Shown in pieces: positions 50,750 through 59,831 of a DNA stretch of 64,000 nt. Source of the stretch: Streptomyces halstedii (GTDB taxonomy: Bacteria; Actinomycetota; Actinomycetes; Streptomycetales; Streptomycetaceae); assembly GCA_000720535.1 (NCBI GenBank), contig JOAZ01000027.1, forward strand, positions 1 through 64,000, read 5' to 3'. The position numbers were made by a program, and so were the translations under genes. The notes beneath the pieces are model-generated. The model saw nothing but the letters and a program-made list of their open reading frames with translations, did not search any database and was not told the DNA's origin. How positions within the stretch are numbered: the stretch's first letter is position 1; the number at the start of each line of letters is the position of its first letter.

Positions 50750-51655
50750 CTACGTCGTCACGCACACCAGGTAGCGGAAGACGTTCGGCATCCAGACCGT
50801 GCCGTCGGGCCGCCGGTGCGGAAGCAGGGCCTCGGCGACCTCCTTCTCCACCCGGGAGCGGTCGGTCGCCCGCGCCGCCGCGTCGAACAGCCCGGTCGAG
50901 AGCAGCCCGCGCACGGCGCTGTCCACGTCCGCGTAACCGAAGGGGCAGGAGACCCGGCCCGAACCGTCCGGTTTCAGCCCGGCCCGTGCCGCGACCTCCT
51001 CCAGGTCGTCCCGCAGCGCCGGACGCCACCCGCCCGGACGCGCGGGACGCGCCGGCTCGGCGAGCCGGGCCGCCACCCGCAGCACCGGGGCCGTCGCACA
51101 CCGCTCCGGCGGCCCCCAGCCGGTCAGGACCACGGTGGCGCCCCGCACGGCCAGCGGCACGGCCTCCGCGAGCGCGGGTGCGAGCCCCTCGGAGTCACCG
51201 GCCGCACAGCCGATCGGGTGGAAGGCGGTGAGCAGGTTGTACGGCGGCGCGCCGGTCGTCGCGGCGGCCGACGGCGGGCCCTCCACGAGCCGCGCCCGCC
51301 GGGCCGGCTCCGCGTCCCGCGCCCACCCGCCGGAGTCCTCCGCCCGTCCCACGGAGTCCTCCGACCGTCCCAGGGGCCCGAGGCGCTCCCTGGCCAGGGC
51401 GAGGCGTTCGCGATCGGTGTCCACACCGGTGACGCGCGCGCCGCGCGAGGCCGCCGCGAGCAGCGCGAGCCCGGAACCGCAGCCGAGGGAGAGCATCCGC
51501 GTCCCGGCACCGACCTCCAGCCGGTCGAACACGGCCTCGTGGAGCGGTGCCAGCACGCGCTCCTGGATCTCGGCCCAGTCGCGGGCGCGGGTACCGGGAT
51601 CCACCGGGGCGGACGAAGCCGCGTACGTGTGGTGCCGGACGAGCGTTGGTGTCAT
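50750..51655 (-). CDS. SAM-dependent methyltransferase
   Basis: 301 residues. Class I methyltransferase fold with SAM motif MLSLGCGSGLALLAAASRGA near residue 53 and an acidic loop VTGVDTDRERLALAR near 76. Between about 95 and 130 there is a repetitive insert with two copies of a GR(S/A)EDS-like unit. The rest resembles small-molecule methyltransferases. Substrate unknown. ATG 51655 was chosen; the frame remains open upstream only because of the tandem repeat there. Convergent with ffh. Confidence 0.85.
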   Translation of the reverse strand: MTPTLVRHHTYAASSAPVDPGTRARDWAEIQERVLAPLHEAVFDRLEVGAGTRMLSLGCGSGLALLAAASRGARVTGVDTDRERLALARERLGPLGRSEDSVGRAEDSGGWARDAEPARRARLVEGPPSAAATTGAPPYNLLTAFHPIGCAAGDSEGLAPALAEAVPLAVRGATVVLTGWGPPERCATAPVLRVAARLAEPARPARPGGWRPALRDDLEEVAARAGLKPDGSGRVSCPFGYADVDSAVRGLLSTGLFDAAARATDRSRVEKEVAEALLPHRRPDGTVWMPNVFRYLVCVTT

Positions 51656-52254
51656 GGAATGCGCCCCAATCCGCCGAGAGGTCGGTCGTGCCCGGATGGA
51701 CGGTCCTCCGCGCGGGTGCGGTACCGGGCGCGCCCGGCCCCCGGGTGCCGGGGGACTCCGCATCCGCCGCCCCGTCCAGACGCCTGGCGGGGTGGGGACG
51801 GCCGTGCTGCTCGCGTGCTCCGGCCGTGCGCCCGGGTACCGGCCCGAGGCCGGGCCGCCGGACCGGCACGCCTGCCGCTCGCTCTTCCCCCCAGTCTCAC
51901 CCGGCACGCGGGACGCGGCACGTCGAGCGGTCCCGCCCGGCACCCGGGACGCGGCACGTCGAGCGGTCCCGCCCGGCACCCGGGACGCGGCACGTCGAGG
52001 CGCCGGTCCGTCATGCCCGCGCACCGGTCCGCGGGCGTCACGGGGCCGGGGGTAATGTCGCTGTCCGGGGGCCCGCCTACAGGCAGGGGCGTACGGCAGG
52101 CTACGTACCGCCTTGGTGCGAGCTGTGTGACTTCTCCGCAGATCTGCGCACCCGACCTCGTCCGGACGCATCAGTGACAACTGACTGGTACGTGCAAATT
52201 ATTTGGGATGCCCTGGAATAGGAACACCGGGGCACCCACGATCGTTGTCACGAC
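51656..52254. promoter_or_regulatory. 600-base intergenic region between the methyltransferase and SprT-like genes
   Basis: Divergent promoter DNA with a 36-bp tandem repeat in the middle (listed separately). An AT-rich patch, GTGCAAATTATTTGGGATG, at about 52193-52211 is a likely promoter element for the SprT-like gene. Short ORFs in the region, including a 40-codon one at 52055-52177, lack coding bias and ribosome binding sites. Confidence 0.45.
51900..51999. repeat. 36-bp tandem repeat, 2.8 units
   Basis: Units start at 51900, 51936 and 51972 and share CCCGGCACCCGGGACGCGGC followed by ACGTCGAGCGGTCCCG. Only one base differs between the first two units. The third is cut after 28 bases. It lies upstream of the methyltransferase gene and outside any supported ORF. 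Confidence 0.9.
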
Positions 52255-52848
52255 GTGAGCACGACACCACCTGTACTTGCCGCAGAGCTGGCGCAGGCGT
52301 GGGCCGACATTCAGCGGTACCACCCCGAGCTGCCGGACCTTGCCGCCCCCGAGTCCCTGATCGGAGAGTCCTCGTCCGCCTGCGGCGCGGAGCTCTCCTT
52401 CGAACGACTGCTCCATGAGGCAGTCCATGGAATCGCCGCCGCGAGAGGTGTCCGGGACACCTCCCGGGCCGGCCGCTACCACAACCGACGCTTCCTCGCG
52501 ATCGCCGAGGAGCTGGGCCTCGACCATGCCGAGGAGCCCCACCCCAGCAGCGGATTCTCGTTGGTGACGCTGAATCCCGAGGCCAAACGCAGATACCGCC
52601 CGACGGCCGAGCGGTTGCAGCGCGCCCTCAAGGCGCACACCGTGGCCACCGCCGCGGACACCAAGCGCTCCTTCCGCGGTCCCGCGGCCCGGCACGGATC
52701 CTCCGGTGGAGGCGTCCGCGTCAAGGCCGTCTGCGACTGCGGGCGCAACGTCCGCGTCGTCCCGTCCGTCCTCGCCCAGGCGCCGATCGTCTGCGGCGGA
52801 TGCGGCAAGCCCTTCCGCATCCCGGAAGGGGCGGTCGCGGTCGGGTGA
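52255..52848 (+). CDS. SprT-like zinc metalloprotease-like protein
   Basis: 197 residues. A putative zinc-binding HExxH motif (LLHEAVHGIAAARG) lies near 64, followed by RAGRYHNRRFLAIAEELGL, the expected spacing for SprT-like domains. A C-terminal zinc ribbon has CDCGRNVRVV near 162 and CGGCGKPF near 182. Eukaryotic SPRTN cuts DNA-protein crosslinks, but the role of bacterial SprT-like proteins is not settled. GTG start. It stands alone, 157 bases before rpsP. Confidence 0.85.
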   Translation: MSTTPPVLAAELAQAWADIQRYHPELPDLAAPESLIGESSSACGAELSFERLLHEAVHGIAAARGVRDTSRAGRYHNRRFLAIAEELGLDHAEEPHPSSGFSLVTLNPEAKRRYRPTAERLQRALKAHTVATAADTKRSFRGPAARHGSSGGGVRVKAVCDCGRNVRVVPSVLAQAPIVCGGCGKPFRIPEGAVAVG

Positions 52849-53005
52849 CCCGATGTGGTGTGGCACAATGGCTAGCTGTACTCGACAGCCGCATAGGACC
52901 CCTCTCTCCTCCGGCTGACGCGTCCGTCGGGCACCCGAGTACCGCAACCCCACGTGGCATCTTCGTTGTGCCCAACCACGTCAGAGACCAGGAGACACCA
53001 CTCCC

Positions 53006-53443
53006 GTGGCAGTCAAGATCAAGCTGAAGCGTCTGGGCAAGATCCGTTCGCCTCACTACCGCATCATCGTCGCCGACTCCCGTACCCGCCGCGACGGCCG
53101 GGCCATCGAGGAGATCGGCCTGTACCACCCGGTGCAGAACCCCTCGCGCATCGAGGTCAACTCGGAGCGCGCGCGGTACTGGCTGTCCGTCGGCGCCCAG
53201 CCGACCGAGCCGGTCCTCGCGATCCTGAAGCTCACCGGTGACTGGCAGGCACACAAGGGCCTCCCGGCCCCCGCGCCGCTCCTGCAGCCGGAGCCCAAGG
53301 CCGACAAGCGTGCCCTCTTCGAGTCCCTGAGCCTGGACGGCGACGAGGCCAAGGGCGAGGCCATCACGCAGAAGGCCAAGAAGTCGGACAAGAAGGCGGA
53401 CGAGGCGTCTGACGCCGCGTCCACCGAGTCGACCGAGGCCTGA
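53006..53443 (+). CDS. rpsP: 30S ribosomal protein S16
   Basis: 145-residue S16. The first 85 residues are the ribosomal core ([35 protein letters not shown]). The remainder is a Lys/Asp/Ala/Ser extension common in actinobacteria. GTG start with GGAGACACCACTCCC upstream. First gene of the rpsP-khpA-rimM-trmD-rplS cluster. Confidence 0.98.
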   Translation: MAVKIKLKRLGKIRSPHYRIIVADSRTRRDGRAIEEIGLYHPVQNPSRIEVNSERARYWLSVGAQPTEPVLAILKLTGDWQAHKGLPAPAPLLQPEPKADKRALFESLSLDGDEAKGEAITQKAKKSDKKADEASDAASTESTEA

Positions 53444-53445
53444 GC

Positions 53446-53685
53446 ATGCTCGAGGAGGCTCTTGAGCACCTCGTGAAGGGCATCGTCGACAACCCCGACG
53501 ATGTGCAGGTCGCCTCGCGTGACCTGCGCCGTGGACGCGTGCTGGAGGTCAGGGTCCATCCCGAAGACCTCGGCAAGGTGATCGGCCGCAACGGCCGCAC
53601 CGCACGCGCCCTGCGTACCGTCGTGGGTGCCATCGGCGGCCGCGGTATCCGCGTCGACCTCGTCGATGTGGATCAGGTCCGCTGA
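53446..53685 (+). CDS. khpA: KH-domain RNA-binding protein KhpA
   Basis: 79-residue single KH domain with the GxxG-type loop as GKVIGRNGRTARALR near 44. KhpA proteins, with KhpB/Jag, bind RNA and affect cell division and ribosome assembly in other bacteria. Two bases separate it from the rpsP stop, and a terminator-like hairpin follows before rimM. Confidence 0.95.
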   Translation: MLEEALEHLVKGIVDNPDDVQVASRDLRRGRVLEVRVHPEDLGKVIGRNGRTARALRTVVGAIGGRGIRVDLVDVDQVR

Positions 53686-53704
53686 GGAGTTGAACACCGG
53701 CCGG

Positions 53705-53739
53705 GGCCGGGGAGGGCTTTCGAGCCGTCCCCGGCCTTT
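53705..53739 (+). terminator. Hairpin between khpA and rimM
   Basis: GGCCGGGGA / TCCCCGGCC stem with an inner GGCT/AGCC pairing, followed by TTT. It may attenuate transcription within the operon. Confidence 0.65.
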
Positions 53740-53775
53740 GTCGTCCGTACGTACACCATCACCGGGAGTAACAGC

Positions 53776-54417
53776 GTGCAGTTGGTAGTGGCGCGGATCG
53801 GCCGCGCCCACGGCATCAAGGGCGAGGTCACCGTCGAGGTGCGCACCGACGAGCCCGAACTCCGGCTCGGCCCCGGAGCCGTGCTGGCCACCGAACCGGC
53901 GGAACGGGGCCCCCTGGCCATCGAGACGGGCCGGGTGCACAGCGGCAGGCTCCTGCTGCGCTTCGAGAACGTCCGGGACCGTACGGCCGCCGAGGCGCTC
54001 CGCAACACCCTGCTCATCGCGGAGGTCGACCCGGCCGAACTCCCCGAGGACCCGGAGGAGTTCTACGACCACCAGCTGATCGACCTGGACGTGGTCCTCG
54101 CCGACGGCACCGAGATCGGCCGGATCACCGAGATCAGCCACCTGCCGTCCCAGGACCTGTTCATCGTGGAACGTCCGGACGGCAGCGAGGTGATGATCCC
54201 GTTCGTGGAGGAGATCGTCGCCGAGATCGACCTGGAGGAGCAGCGGGCCGTCGTCACACCGCCGCCCGGCCTGATCGACGAGAGCGAGGCGGTCGTCGCC
54301 TCCGCGCGCGACGCCGACGGGGACGGGGCCGACGGAGACAGGGCCGACGAGGACGGGGACGAGGGGGCCGCGGACGAGGCGGAGCGGACCGGTACGCCGG
54401 AGAAGGGCGACGCGTGA
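53776..54417 (+). CDS. rimM: Ribosome maturation factor RimM
   Basis: 213 residues. The first 175 are the normal RimM with its two barrel domains ([18 protein letters not shown], then the PRC-like half with DHQLIDLDV). The last 38 are an Asp/Glu/Gly/Ala-rich acidic tail absent from E. coli RimM. Acts in 30S head assembly with S19. The stop overlaps the trmD start (TGATG). Confidence 0.96.
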   Translation: MQLVVARIGRAHGIKGEVTVEVRTDEPELRLGPGAVLATEPAERGPLAIETGRVHSGRLLLRFENVRDRTAAEALRNTLLIAEVDPAELPEDPEEFYDHQLIDLDVVLADGTEIGRITEISHLPSQDLFIVERPDGSEVMIPFVEEIVAEIDLEEQRAVVTPPPGLIDESEAVVASARDADGDGADGDRADEDGDEGAADEAERTGTPEKGDA

Positions 54418-55238
54418 TGCGGCTCGACGTCGTCACGATCTTCCCCGAGTACCTCGAACCGCTGAACGTCTCGCTCGTCGGCAAGGCCCGCGCCCGGGGC
54501 CGGCTCGACGTCCACGTCCACGACCTGCGCGACTGGACGTACGACCGGCACAACACGGTGGACGACACCCCCTACGGCGGCGGCCCCGGCATGGTCATGA
54601 AGACCGAGCCGTGGGGTGACGCCCTGGACGACGTCCTGGCCGACGGGTACGAGTCCGGGGCGCACGCCCCCGTACTCGTGGTGCCGACGCCCAGCGGGAA
54701 GCCCTTCACCCAGGAGCTGGCCGTGGAGCTGTCCGGGCGGCCGTGGCTGATCTTCGCCCCCGCCCGGTACGAGGGCATCGACCGCCGGGTGACCGAGGAG
54801 TACGCGACCCGGATGCCCGTGGTGGAGGTCTCCATCGGGGACTACGTCCTGGCCGGCGGGGAGGCCGCCGTCCTGGTCGTCACCGAGGCCGTGGCCCGGC
54901 TGCTGCCCGGCGTGCTGGGCAACGCCGAGTCGCACCGGGACGACTCCTTCGCGCCCGGGGCGATGGCCGACCTGCTCGAAGGCCCGGTGTACACCAAGCC
55001 GCCCGAGTGGCGTGGACGCGGCATCCCCGAGGTGCTGCTCAGCGGGCATCACGGGAAGATCGCGCGCTGGCGCAGGGACGAGGCGTTCCGCCGCACCGCC
55101 CTCAACCGGCCCGATCTCATCGAGCGGTGCGAGGCGTCCGGCTTCGACAAGAAGGACCGCGAGATCCTCTCCATCCTCGGCTGGTCCCCGGAGCCCGGAG
55201 GGCGATTTTGGCGCAGGCCCGGTGCCGTGGAAGAATAG
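54417..55238 (+). CDS. trmD: tRNA (guanine(37)-N1)-methyltransferase
   Basis: 273-residue SPOUT methyltransferase placing m1G37 in tRNAs to prevent frameshifting. The trefoil-knot motifs include TPYGGGPGMVMK near 55, YEGIDRRV near 117 and SIGDYVLAGGEAAVLVV near 139. ATG 54417 was preferred over the adjacent GTG 54414. Overlaps rimM by one base. Confidence 0.97.
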   Translation: MRLDVVTIFPEYLEPLNVSLVGKARARGRLDVHVHDLRDWTYDRHNTVDDTPYGGGPGMVMKTEPWGDALDDVLADGYESGAHAPVLVVPTPSGKPFTQELAVELSGRPWLIFAPARYEGIDRRVTEEYATRMPVVEVSIGDYVLAGGEAAVLVVTEAVARLLPGVLGNAESHRDDSFAPGAMADLLEGPVYTKPPEWRGRGIPEVLLSGHHGKIARWRRDEAFRRTALNRPDLIERCEASGFDKKDREILSILGWSPEPGGRFWRRPGAVEE

Positions 55239-55265
55239 GCCAGCCGTACGTCCGGTGTGCGCCCC

Positions 55266-55344
55266 TGCCACAGGGGGAACGACGCCCGCCCGACGCGATC
55301 GGCATCCGTACTTCACTCTCTCCCGTCGATGACCTGTGGCATCG
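55266..55344 (+). promoter_or_regulatory. rplS leader with mutually exclusive hairpins
   Basis: TGCCACAGG (55266-55274) is exactly complementary to CCTGTGGCA (55333-55341). The second element also lies inside a local hairpin, CGATG...CATCG (55327-55344). The two pairings cannot form together. The switch would lie 19 bases before the rplS start. Confidence 0.45.
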
Positions 55345-55362
55345 GCGAAGAAAGCAGACACC

Positions 55363-55713
55363 ATGACTTCCCTGCTCGATGGCGTCAACGCCGCCTCGCT
55401 CCGTACCGACCTCCCGGCCTTCCGCCCGGGTGACACGGTCAACGTCCACGTGCGCGTGATCGAGGGCAGCCGCTCCCGTATCCAGCAGTTCAAGGGCATC
55501 GTCATCCGCCGCCAGGGCTCGGGCGTCAGCGAGACCTTCACGGTCCGCAAGGTCTCCTTCAGCGTCGGCGTCGAGCGCACCTTCCCGGTGCACAGCCCGA
55601 TCTTCGAGAAGATCGAGCTCGTCACCCGCGGTGACGTCCGTCGCGCCAAGCTGTACTTCCTCCGTGAGCTGCGCGGCAAGGCCGCGAAGATCAAGGAGAA
55701 GCGCGACCGCTGA
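55363..55713 (+). CDS. rplS: 50S ribosomal protein L19
   Basis: 116-residue L19. Typical segments: [20 protein letters not shown] near 20, [19 protein letters not shown] near 44, and a basic end with [21 protein letters not shown]. The ATG at 55363 gives the normal length; the open frame extends slightly upstream. Last ribosomal gene of the cluster; signal peptidase genes follow after 45 bases. Confidence 0.98.
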   Translation: MTSLLDGVNAASLRTDLPAFRPGDTVNVHVRVIEGSRSRIQQFKGIVIRRQGSGVSETFTVRKVSFSVGVERTFPVHSPIFEKIELVTRGDVRRAKLYFLRELRGKAAKIKEKRDR

Positions 55714-55758
55714 TTCACCTCCGGCGTCCACAGCGCGGCCGGATAGGATTCGGCCCCG

Positions 55759-56544
55759 ATGGACACCGACGCACGACACACGGAGCGCGATCGCTCCTCC
55801 GGACCCGAGGACGGGACGGAGGAGGGGTCGCGCTCCTCGCGTGCTCCGGCCCCGGAGACCGCACGGACCGCCTGGGGGCGGGTGGCCCTCCTGGGGGCAC
55901 TCTGCGCCGTGGCGCTGCTGCTGTTCAGCGCCTTCGTGCTCCAGCCCTTCCTCATCCCCAGCGGCTCGATGGAGCCCACGCTGCGCGTCGGGGACCGGGT
56001 GCTGGTCAACAAGCTGGCGTACCGTTTCGGCTCCGAGCCGCGCCGCGGCGACGTGGTGGTCTTCGACGGGACCGGCTCCTTCGTACCGGAGACGCCCGGT
56101 GACGACTCCATGGGCTCCCTGCTGCGCGGGGTGGCCGCCTCCCTGGGACTGGGCGAGCCCGTCGAGACCGACTTCGTGAAGCGGGTGGTGGGCGTGGGGG
56201 GCGATCACGTGGTCTGCTGCGACGAGCGGGGCCGGATCGAGGTGAACGGCGACCCGGTCGACGAGGAGTACGTGCACCAGGGCGACAAGCCGTCCCAGGT
56301 CGCCTTCGACATCGAGGTGCCCGACGGCAGGCTGTGGATGATGGGCGACCACCGCTCCCGCTCCCGGGACTCCCGGGACCACCTGGGACAGCCCGGTGGG
56401 GGCATGGTGCCCGTCGACCGGGTGGTCGGGCGGGTGGACTGGCTCGGCTGGCCGTTCGGCAGGCTCGGGTCGCTGGACGGGACCGACGCCTTCACCGGTA
56501 TCGCCTCCGCCGGCATACGGCCGGCGGGCACGGACCGTGGGTAG
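55759..56544 (+). CDS. sipW: Type I signal peptidase SipW
   Basis: 261-residue S26 peptidase. One N-terminal membrane helix (about 35-60), then box B IPSGSMEPTL with the nucleophile Ser70. The general base is Lys141 in KRVVGVGGD, and box E is MGDHRSRSRDSRD near 195. Unlike the next three it has no C-terminal membrane helix, which matches SipW of Streptomyces lividans. Removes signal peptides from exported proteins at the outer face of the membrane. First of four tandem genes; its end overlaps sipX by 8 bases. Confidence 0.95.
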   Translation: MDTDARHTERDRSSGPEDGTEEGSRSSRAPAPETARTAWGRVALLGALCAVALLLFSAFVLQPFLIPSGSMEPTLRVGDRVLVNKLAYRFGSEPRRGDVVVFDGTGSFVPETPGDDSMGSLLRGVAASLGLGEPVETDFVKRVVGVGGDHVVCCDERGRIEVNGDPVDEEYVHQGDKPSQVAFDIEVPDGRLWMMGDHRSRSRDSRDHLGQPGGGMVPVDRVVGRVDWLGWPFGRLGSLDGTDAFTGIASAGIRPAGTDRG

Positions 56545-57586
56545 GCGGGGACGCGGACGCGGCGAGCCGGACAGCCACGTACCGGGGACCGGGCCGGACG
56601 GTGCCCGTACGCTGCCCACCCGGGCCGAGCGCCGCAAGCTGGCGCGCAAGGTGCGCCGCCGCAGGCGCGGGACGGCGCTCACGGAGATACCCCTCCTGAT
56701 CCTGGCGGCGCTGGTGATCGCACTGGTGCTCAAGACCTTCCTCGTCCAGGCCTTCGTGATCCCGTCCGGCTCGATGGAGCAGACGATCCAGATCGGCGAC
56801 CGGGTGCTGGTGGACAAGCTGACACCGTGGTTCGGGACCGAGCCGCAGCGTGGTGACGTCGTCGTCTTCCAGGACCCGGGCGGCTGGCTGCCCCGGGGAG
56901 AGGCCTCCACCGAGGAGTCCCCGGTCGGTGTGAAACAGGTCAAGGAACTGCTGACCTTCATCGGACTGCTGCCCTCGGACGACGAGCAGGACCTGATCAA
57001 GCGCGTGGTGGGTGTGGGGGGCGACACGGTCGCGTGCTGCGGGGCGGACGGCAAGGTCACCGTCAACGGCGTCGCGCTCGACGAGCCGTATCTGCATCCG
57101 GACAGTGAGCCATCCACGGTCCAATTCGAGGTAAAGGTTCCCCCCGGCCGTCTCTTCGTCATGGGCGACCACCGGTCCAATTCCGCGGACTCGCGGTTCC
57201 ACCTCGACGAACCGCACCACGGGACGGTGTCCGGGGAACAGGTCGTCGGACGTGCCGTGGTGATCGCCTGGCCCGTCGCCCACTGGCACGGCCTGGAGGA
57301 ACGCGGGACGTACGCGACCGTGCCCGACGGGCGTGCCGGGACGGAGGCGGGGGCGGATCCGTCGAATAGTGTGGACCACCAGGATCTCAACGGAATGGTC
57401 CTGCTCCCGACCCCTGCGGAACTCCCGCTCGTTATGGGAGTGGTGGGCCTGCGCCGGATCGGTCGCGGGCGGTGGCACGGAGTGAGGAGTAGATGTGGGG
57501 GACGTGGCGGTCGGCGCACGATCCGGACACGACGGGCCCGAGGACCGGCCCCCGAACGGCGGGGTCCCCGCGGACCCGGTGGGTGA
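56537..57586 (+). CDS. sipX: Type I signal peptidase SipX
   Basis: 349 residues if read to the stop. Basic N-terminus (RRKLARKVRRRRRG), membrane helix near 50-70, catalytic Ser79 in PSGSMEQTI and Lys155 in KRVVGVGGD, box E MGDHRSNSADSR near 211. A second hydrophobic segment (PAELPLVMGVVGL) lies near 295-307. The remaining 40 residues are Arg/Gly-rich and overlap the sipY coding region by 92 bases, so they are translated from DNA under selection in another frame. GTG 56537 overlaps the sipW end. Confidence 0.93.
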   Translation: MGRRGRGRGEPDSHVPGTGPDGARTLPTRAERRKLARKVRRRRRGTALTEIPLLILAALVIALVLKTFLVQAFVIPSGSMEQTIQIGDRVLVDKLTPWFGTEPQRGDVVVFQDPGGWLPRGEASTEESPVGVKQVKELLTFIGLLPSDDEQDLIKRVVGVGGDTVACCGADGKVTVNGVALDEPYLHPDSEPSTVQFEVKVPPGRLFVMGDHRSNSADSRFHLDEPHHGTVSGEQVVGRAVVIAWPVAHWHGLEERGTYATVPDGRAGTEAGADPSNSVDHQDLNGMVLLPTPAELPLVMGVVGLRRIGRGRWHGVRSRCGGRGGRRTIRTRRARGPAPERRGPRGPGG

Positions 57587-58475
57587 CGGCGGTTCCCCCG
57601 GCTTCGGATCCCCGGGTGCCGTGCCTCCGGGCCCGGTGCCCCCGGGTGCGGAGCCTCCCGGCGGGGGCTCGTCGGAGGACGGTTCCACGAGCAGCGGCGG
57701 TACGGCGCCGAAGAAGCCGCGCTCGTTCTGGAAGGAGCTGCCGCTCCTCATCGGCATCGCGCTGATCCTGGCGCTGCTGATCAAGACCTTCCTGGTGCAG
57801 GCGTTCTCGATCCCCTCGGACTCCATGCAGAACACCTTGCAGCGGGGCGACCGGGTCCTCGTGGACAAGCTGACGCCGTGGTTCGGTTCCGAGCCGGAGC
57901 GCGGCGAGGTCGTGGTCTTCCACGACCCGGGCGGCTGGCTGGAGGGCACCGAGACGCCCGAGCCGAACGCGGTGCAGAACTTCCTGAGCTTCATCGGACT
58001 GATGCCGTCCGCCAAGGACAAGGACCTGATCAAGCGGGTCATCGCGGTCGGCGGCGACACGGTGGAGTGCAAGAAGAACGGACCGGTGACGGTCAACGGC
58101 AAGGAGCTGGACGACAAGTCGTTCATCTTCGAGGGCAACAGCGCCTGTGACGACCAGCCCTTCGGCCCGATCCACGTGCCGGAGGGCCGGATCTGGGTCA
58201 TGGGTGACCACCGTCAGAACTCGCTGGACTCCCGGTACCACCAGGAGCTTCCCGGCCAGGGCACGGTGTCCGTGGACCAGGTGGTCGGACGGGCCGTCCT
58301 CGTGGCCTGGCCGGTCAACCGCTGGTCGACCCTGCCGGTCCCGAAGACCTTCGACCAGCCCGGACTGAACGCCGCGGCCGCCGCCGCCGTGCCGGGCGCG
58401 CTCGGTGTGGCCGGGGCGCTGCCCCTCGTGTTCTGGCGCCGCCGGAGGCTGACCCGGGAGCGTACCGCCGGGTAG
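57495..58475 (+). CDS. sipY: Type I signal peptidase SipY
   Basis: 326 residues with a long Gly/Pro/Ser-rich cytoplasmic start (about 1-72). Membrane helix near 82-100, catalytic Ser110 in IPSDSMQNTL and Lys180 in KRVIAVGGD, box E MGDHRQNSLDSR near 236. A C-terminal membrane helix near 295-315 is followed by RRRRL. SipY is the main signal peptidase in S. lividans. The GTG has GAGGAG at good spacing and lies 92 bases inside the sipX ORF. Confidence 0.95.
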   Translation: MGDVAVGARSGHDGPEDRPPNGGVPADPVGDGGSPGFGSPGAVPPGPVPPGAEPPGGGSSEDGSTSSGGTAPKKPRSFWKELPLLIGIALILALLIKTFLVQAFSIPSDSMQNTLQRGDRVLVDKLTPWFGSEPERGEVVVFHDPGGWLEGTETPEPNAVQNFLSFIGLMPSAKDKDLIKRVIAVGGDTVECKKNGPVTVNGKELDDKSFIFEGNSACDDQPFGPIHVPEGRIWVMGDHRQNSLDSRYHQELPGQGTVSVDQVVGRAVLVAWPVNRWSTLPVPKTFDQPGLNAAAAAAVPGALGVAGALPLVFWRRRRLTRERTAG

Positions 58476-58525
58476 GGTGCCGACTCGGATCAGCGACGGT
58501 CGGTCTCGGATGGGGGAGCGCTGGT

Positions 58526-59290
58526 ATGAGCGGAACAGGACGTGGGGAAGGCGGCCGCGGCCGGCTCGGCAGTGTGCTGTCGAACCTGGCCGTGGCCGTC
58601 GGCTGTGTGCTCTTCCTCGGCGGCTTCGCCTGGGCGGCGGTGGTGTACAAGCCGTACACCGTGCCGACCTCGTCGATGTCCCCGACCGTGAACGCCGGGG
58701 ACCGGGTGCTCGCCGAGCGGGTGGACGGCGCCGAGGTGAGGCGCGGTGACGTGGTCGTCTTCACCGACACGGTCTGGGGCGACGCCCCGATGGTGAAGAG
58801 GGTCGTCGGAGTGGGCGGTGACGAGGTCACCTGCTGTGACGGCGCCGGCCGGCTGACCGTCAACGGCAAGGCCATCGAAGAACCGTATCTGCGGGCGGAC
58901 GGCACGGGGACCTCGGCCGGGAGCCCGGCCTCCGGCCAGGACTTCACCGCACGGGTGCCCGAGGGCAAGCTCTTCCTCCTGGGCGACGAGCGCACCGGCT
59001 CGCTGGACTCCCGGGTCCACCTGGAGGACGTCGACCAGGGCGCGGTGCCGCGCGGCGCCGTACAGGCCCGGGTGGACGCGGTGGCGTGGCCGCTGAACGG
59101 CATGATCGGCAGGCCGGAGGCCTTCGCCGCCCTGCCCGGCGGTGTGTCCGAGGAGGGTCCGCTGCCCCTCCAGGCGGCTGCCGTGGTGCTGGGCGTCGTG
59201 CTGATCGTGGGCGGGTCGGTGTACGGGCCGCTCGCGGCCCGCTCCGCCCGCCGGGCGGAGCGGACGGGGGCGTCCACCGGTGGCCGCTGA
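58526..59290 (+). CDS. sipZ: Type I signal peptidase SipZ
   Basis: 254 residues. Membrane helix near 20-42, catalytic Ser50 in VPTSSMSPTV, Lys91 in KRVVGVGGDE, box E variant LGDERTGSLDSRV near 152 (LGDER replaces the usual MGDHR), and a C-terminal membrane helix near 213-235. Shortest of the three double-anchored enzymes. Its end overlaps the NUDIX gene by 11 bases. Confidence 0.95.
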   Translation: MSGTGRGEGGRGRLGSVLSNLAVAVGCVLFLGGFAWAAVVYKPYTVPTSSMSPTVNAGDRVLAERVDGAEVRRGDVVVFTDTVWGDAPMVKRVVGVGGDEVTCCDGAGRLTVNGKAIEEPYLRADGTGTSAGSPASGQDFTARVPEGKLFLLGDERTGSLDSRVHLEDVDQGAVPRGAVQARVDAVAWPLNGMIGRPEAFAALPGGVSEEGPLPLQAAAVVLGVVLIVGGSVYGPLAARSARRAERTGASTGGR

Positions 59291-59768
59291 GGCACGGAAG
59301 GTCGCCCGGGTCGTCCTGCTGGACCCCGAGGACAGGATTTTGCTGCTGCACGGCTTCGACCCGGAGGACCCGTCGACGCGCTGGTGGTTCACCCCGGGCG
59401 GCGGTCTGGAGGGCGACGAGAGCCGCGAGGACGCGGCCCTGCGGGAGCTCGCCGAGGAGACCGGCATCACGGGCGCGGACCTCGGCCCGCTGCTGTGGAC
59501 CCGGATCTGCTCCTTCCCGTTCGACGGGCGGCGCTGGCAACAGGACGAGTGGTACTACCTGGCGCGCACGGAGCGGACGGCCACGGACGTGAGCGGGTTC
59601 ACGGAACTGGAGCGGCGCAGTGTCTCCGGTCTGAGGTGGTGGACCTCCGCCGAACTCCTGGCGACGCGTGAGACGGTGTACCCGACCAGACTCGCCGGGC
59701 TGCTGCGTACGCTGCTCGACGAGGGCCCTCCACGCGTTCCGCAGGTTCTCGCCCCCGAAATCGCCTAA
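59280..59768 (+). CDS. NUDIX hydrolase
   Basis: 162-residue NUDIX (MutT-like) hydrolase of a nucleoside diphosphate-X compound. The NUDIX box is complete: GGGLEGDESREDAALRELAE, continuing ETGI, near 41-64. A MutT-like gene follows the sip cluster in S. lividans too. Starts with GTG inside the end of sipZ, so it is translationally coupled. Substrate unknown. Confidence 0.94.
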   Translation: MAAEARKVARVVLLDPEDRILLLHGFDPEDPSTRWWFTPGGGLEGDESREDAALRELAEETGITGADLGPLLWTRICSFPFDGRRWQQDEWYYLARTERTATDVSGFTELERRSVSGLRWWTSAELLATRETVYPTRLAGLLRTLLDEGPPRVPQVLAPEIA

Positions 59769-59831
59769 TCCTCCGGGGGCGGTCGAAGCTGACGCACAAT
59801 AGGGGGACGCACGGCTGAAGGGGAACATGCC

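Noticed and set aside
52055-52177. 40-codon ORF upstream of the SprT-like gene
   Set aside because: No ribosome binding site and no third-position bias.
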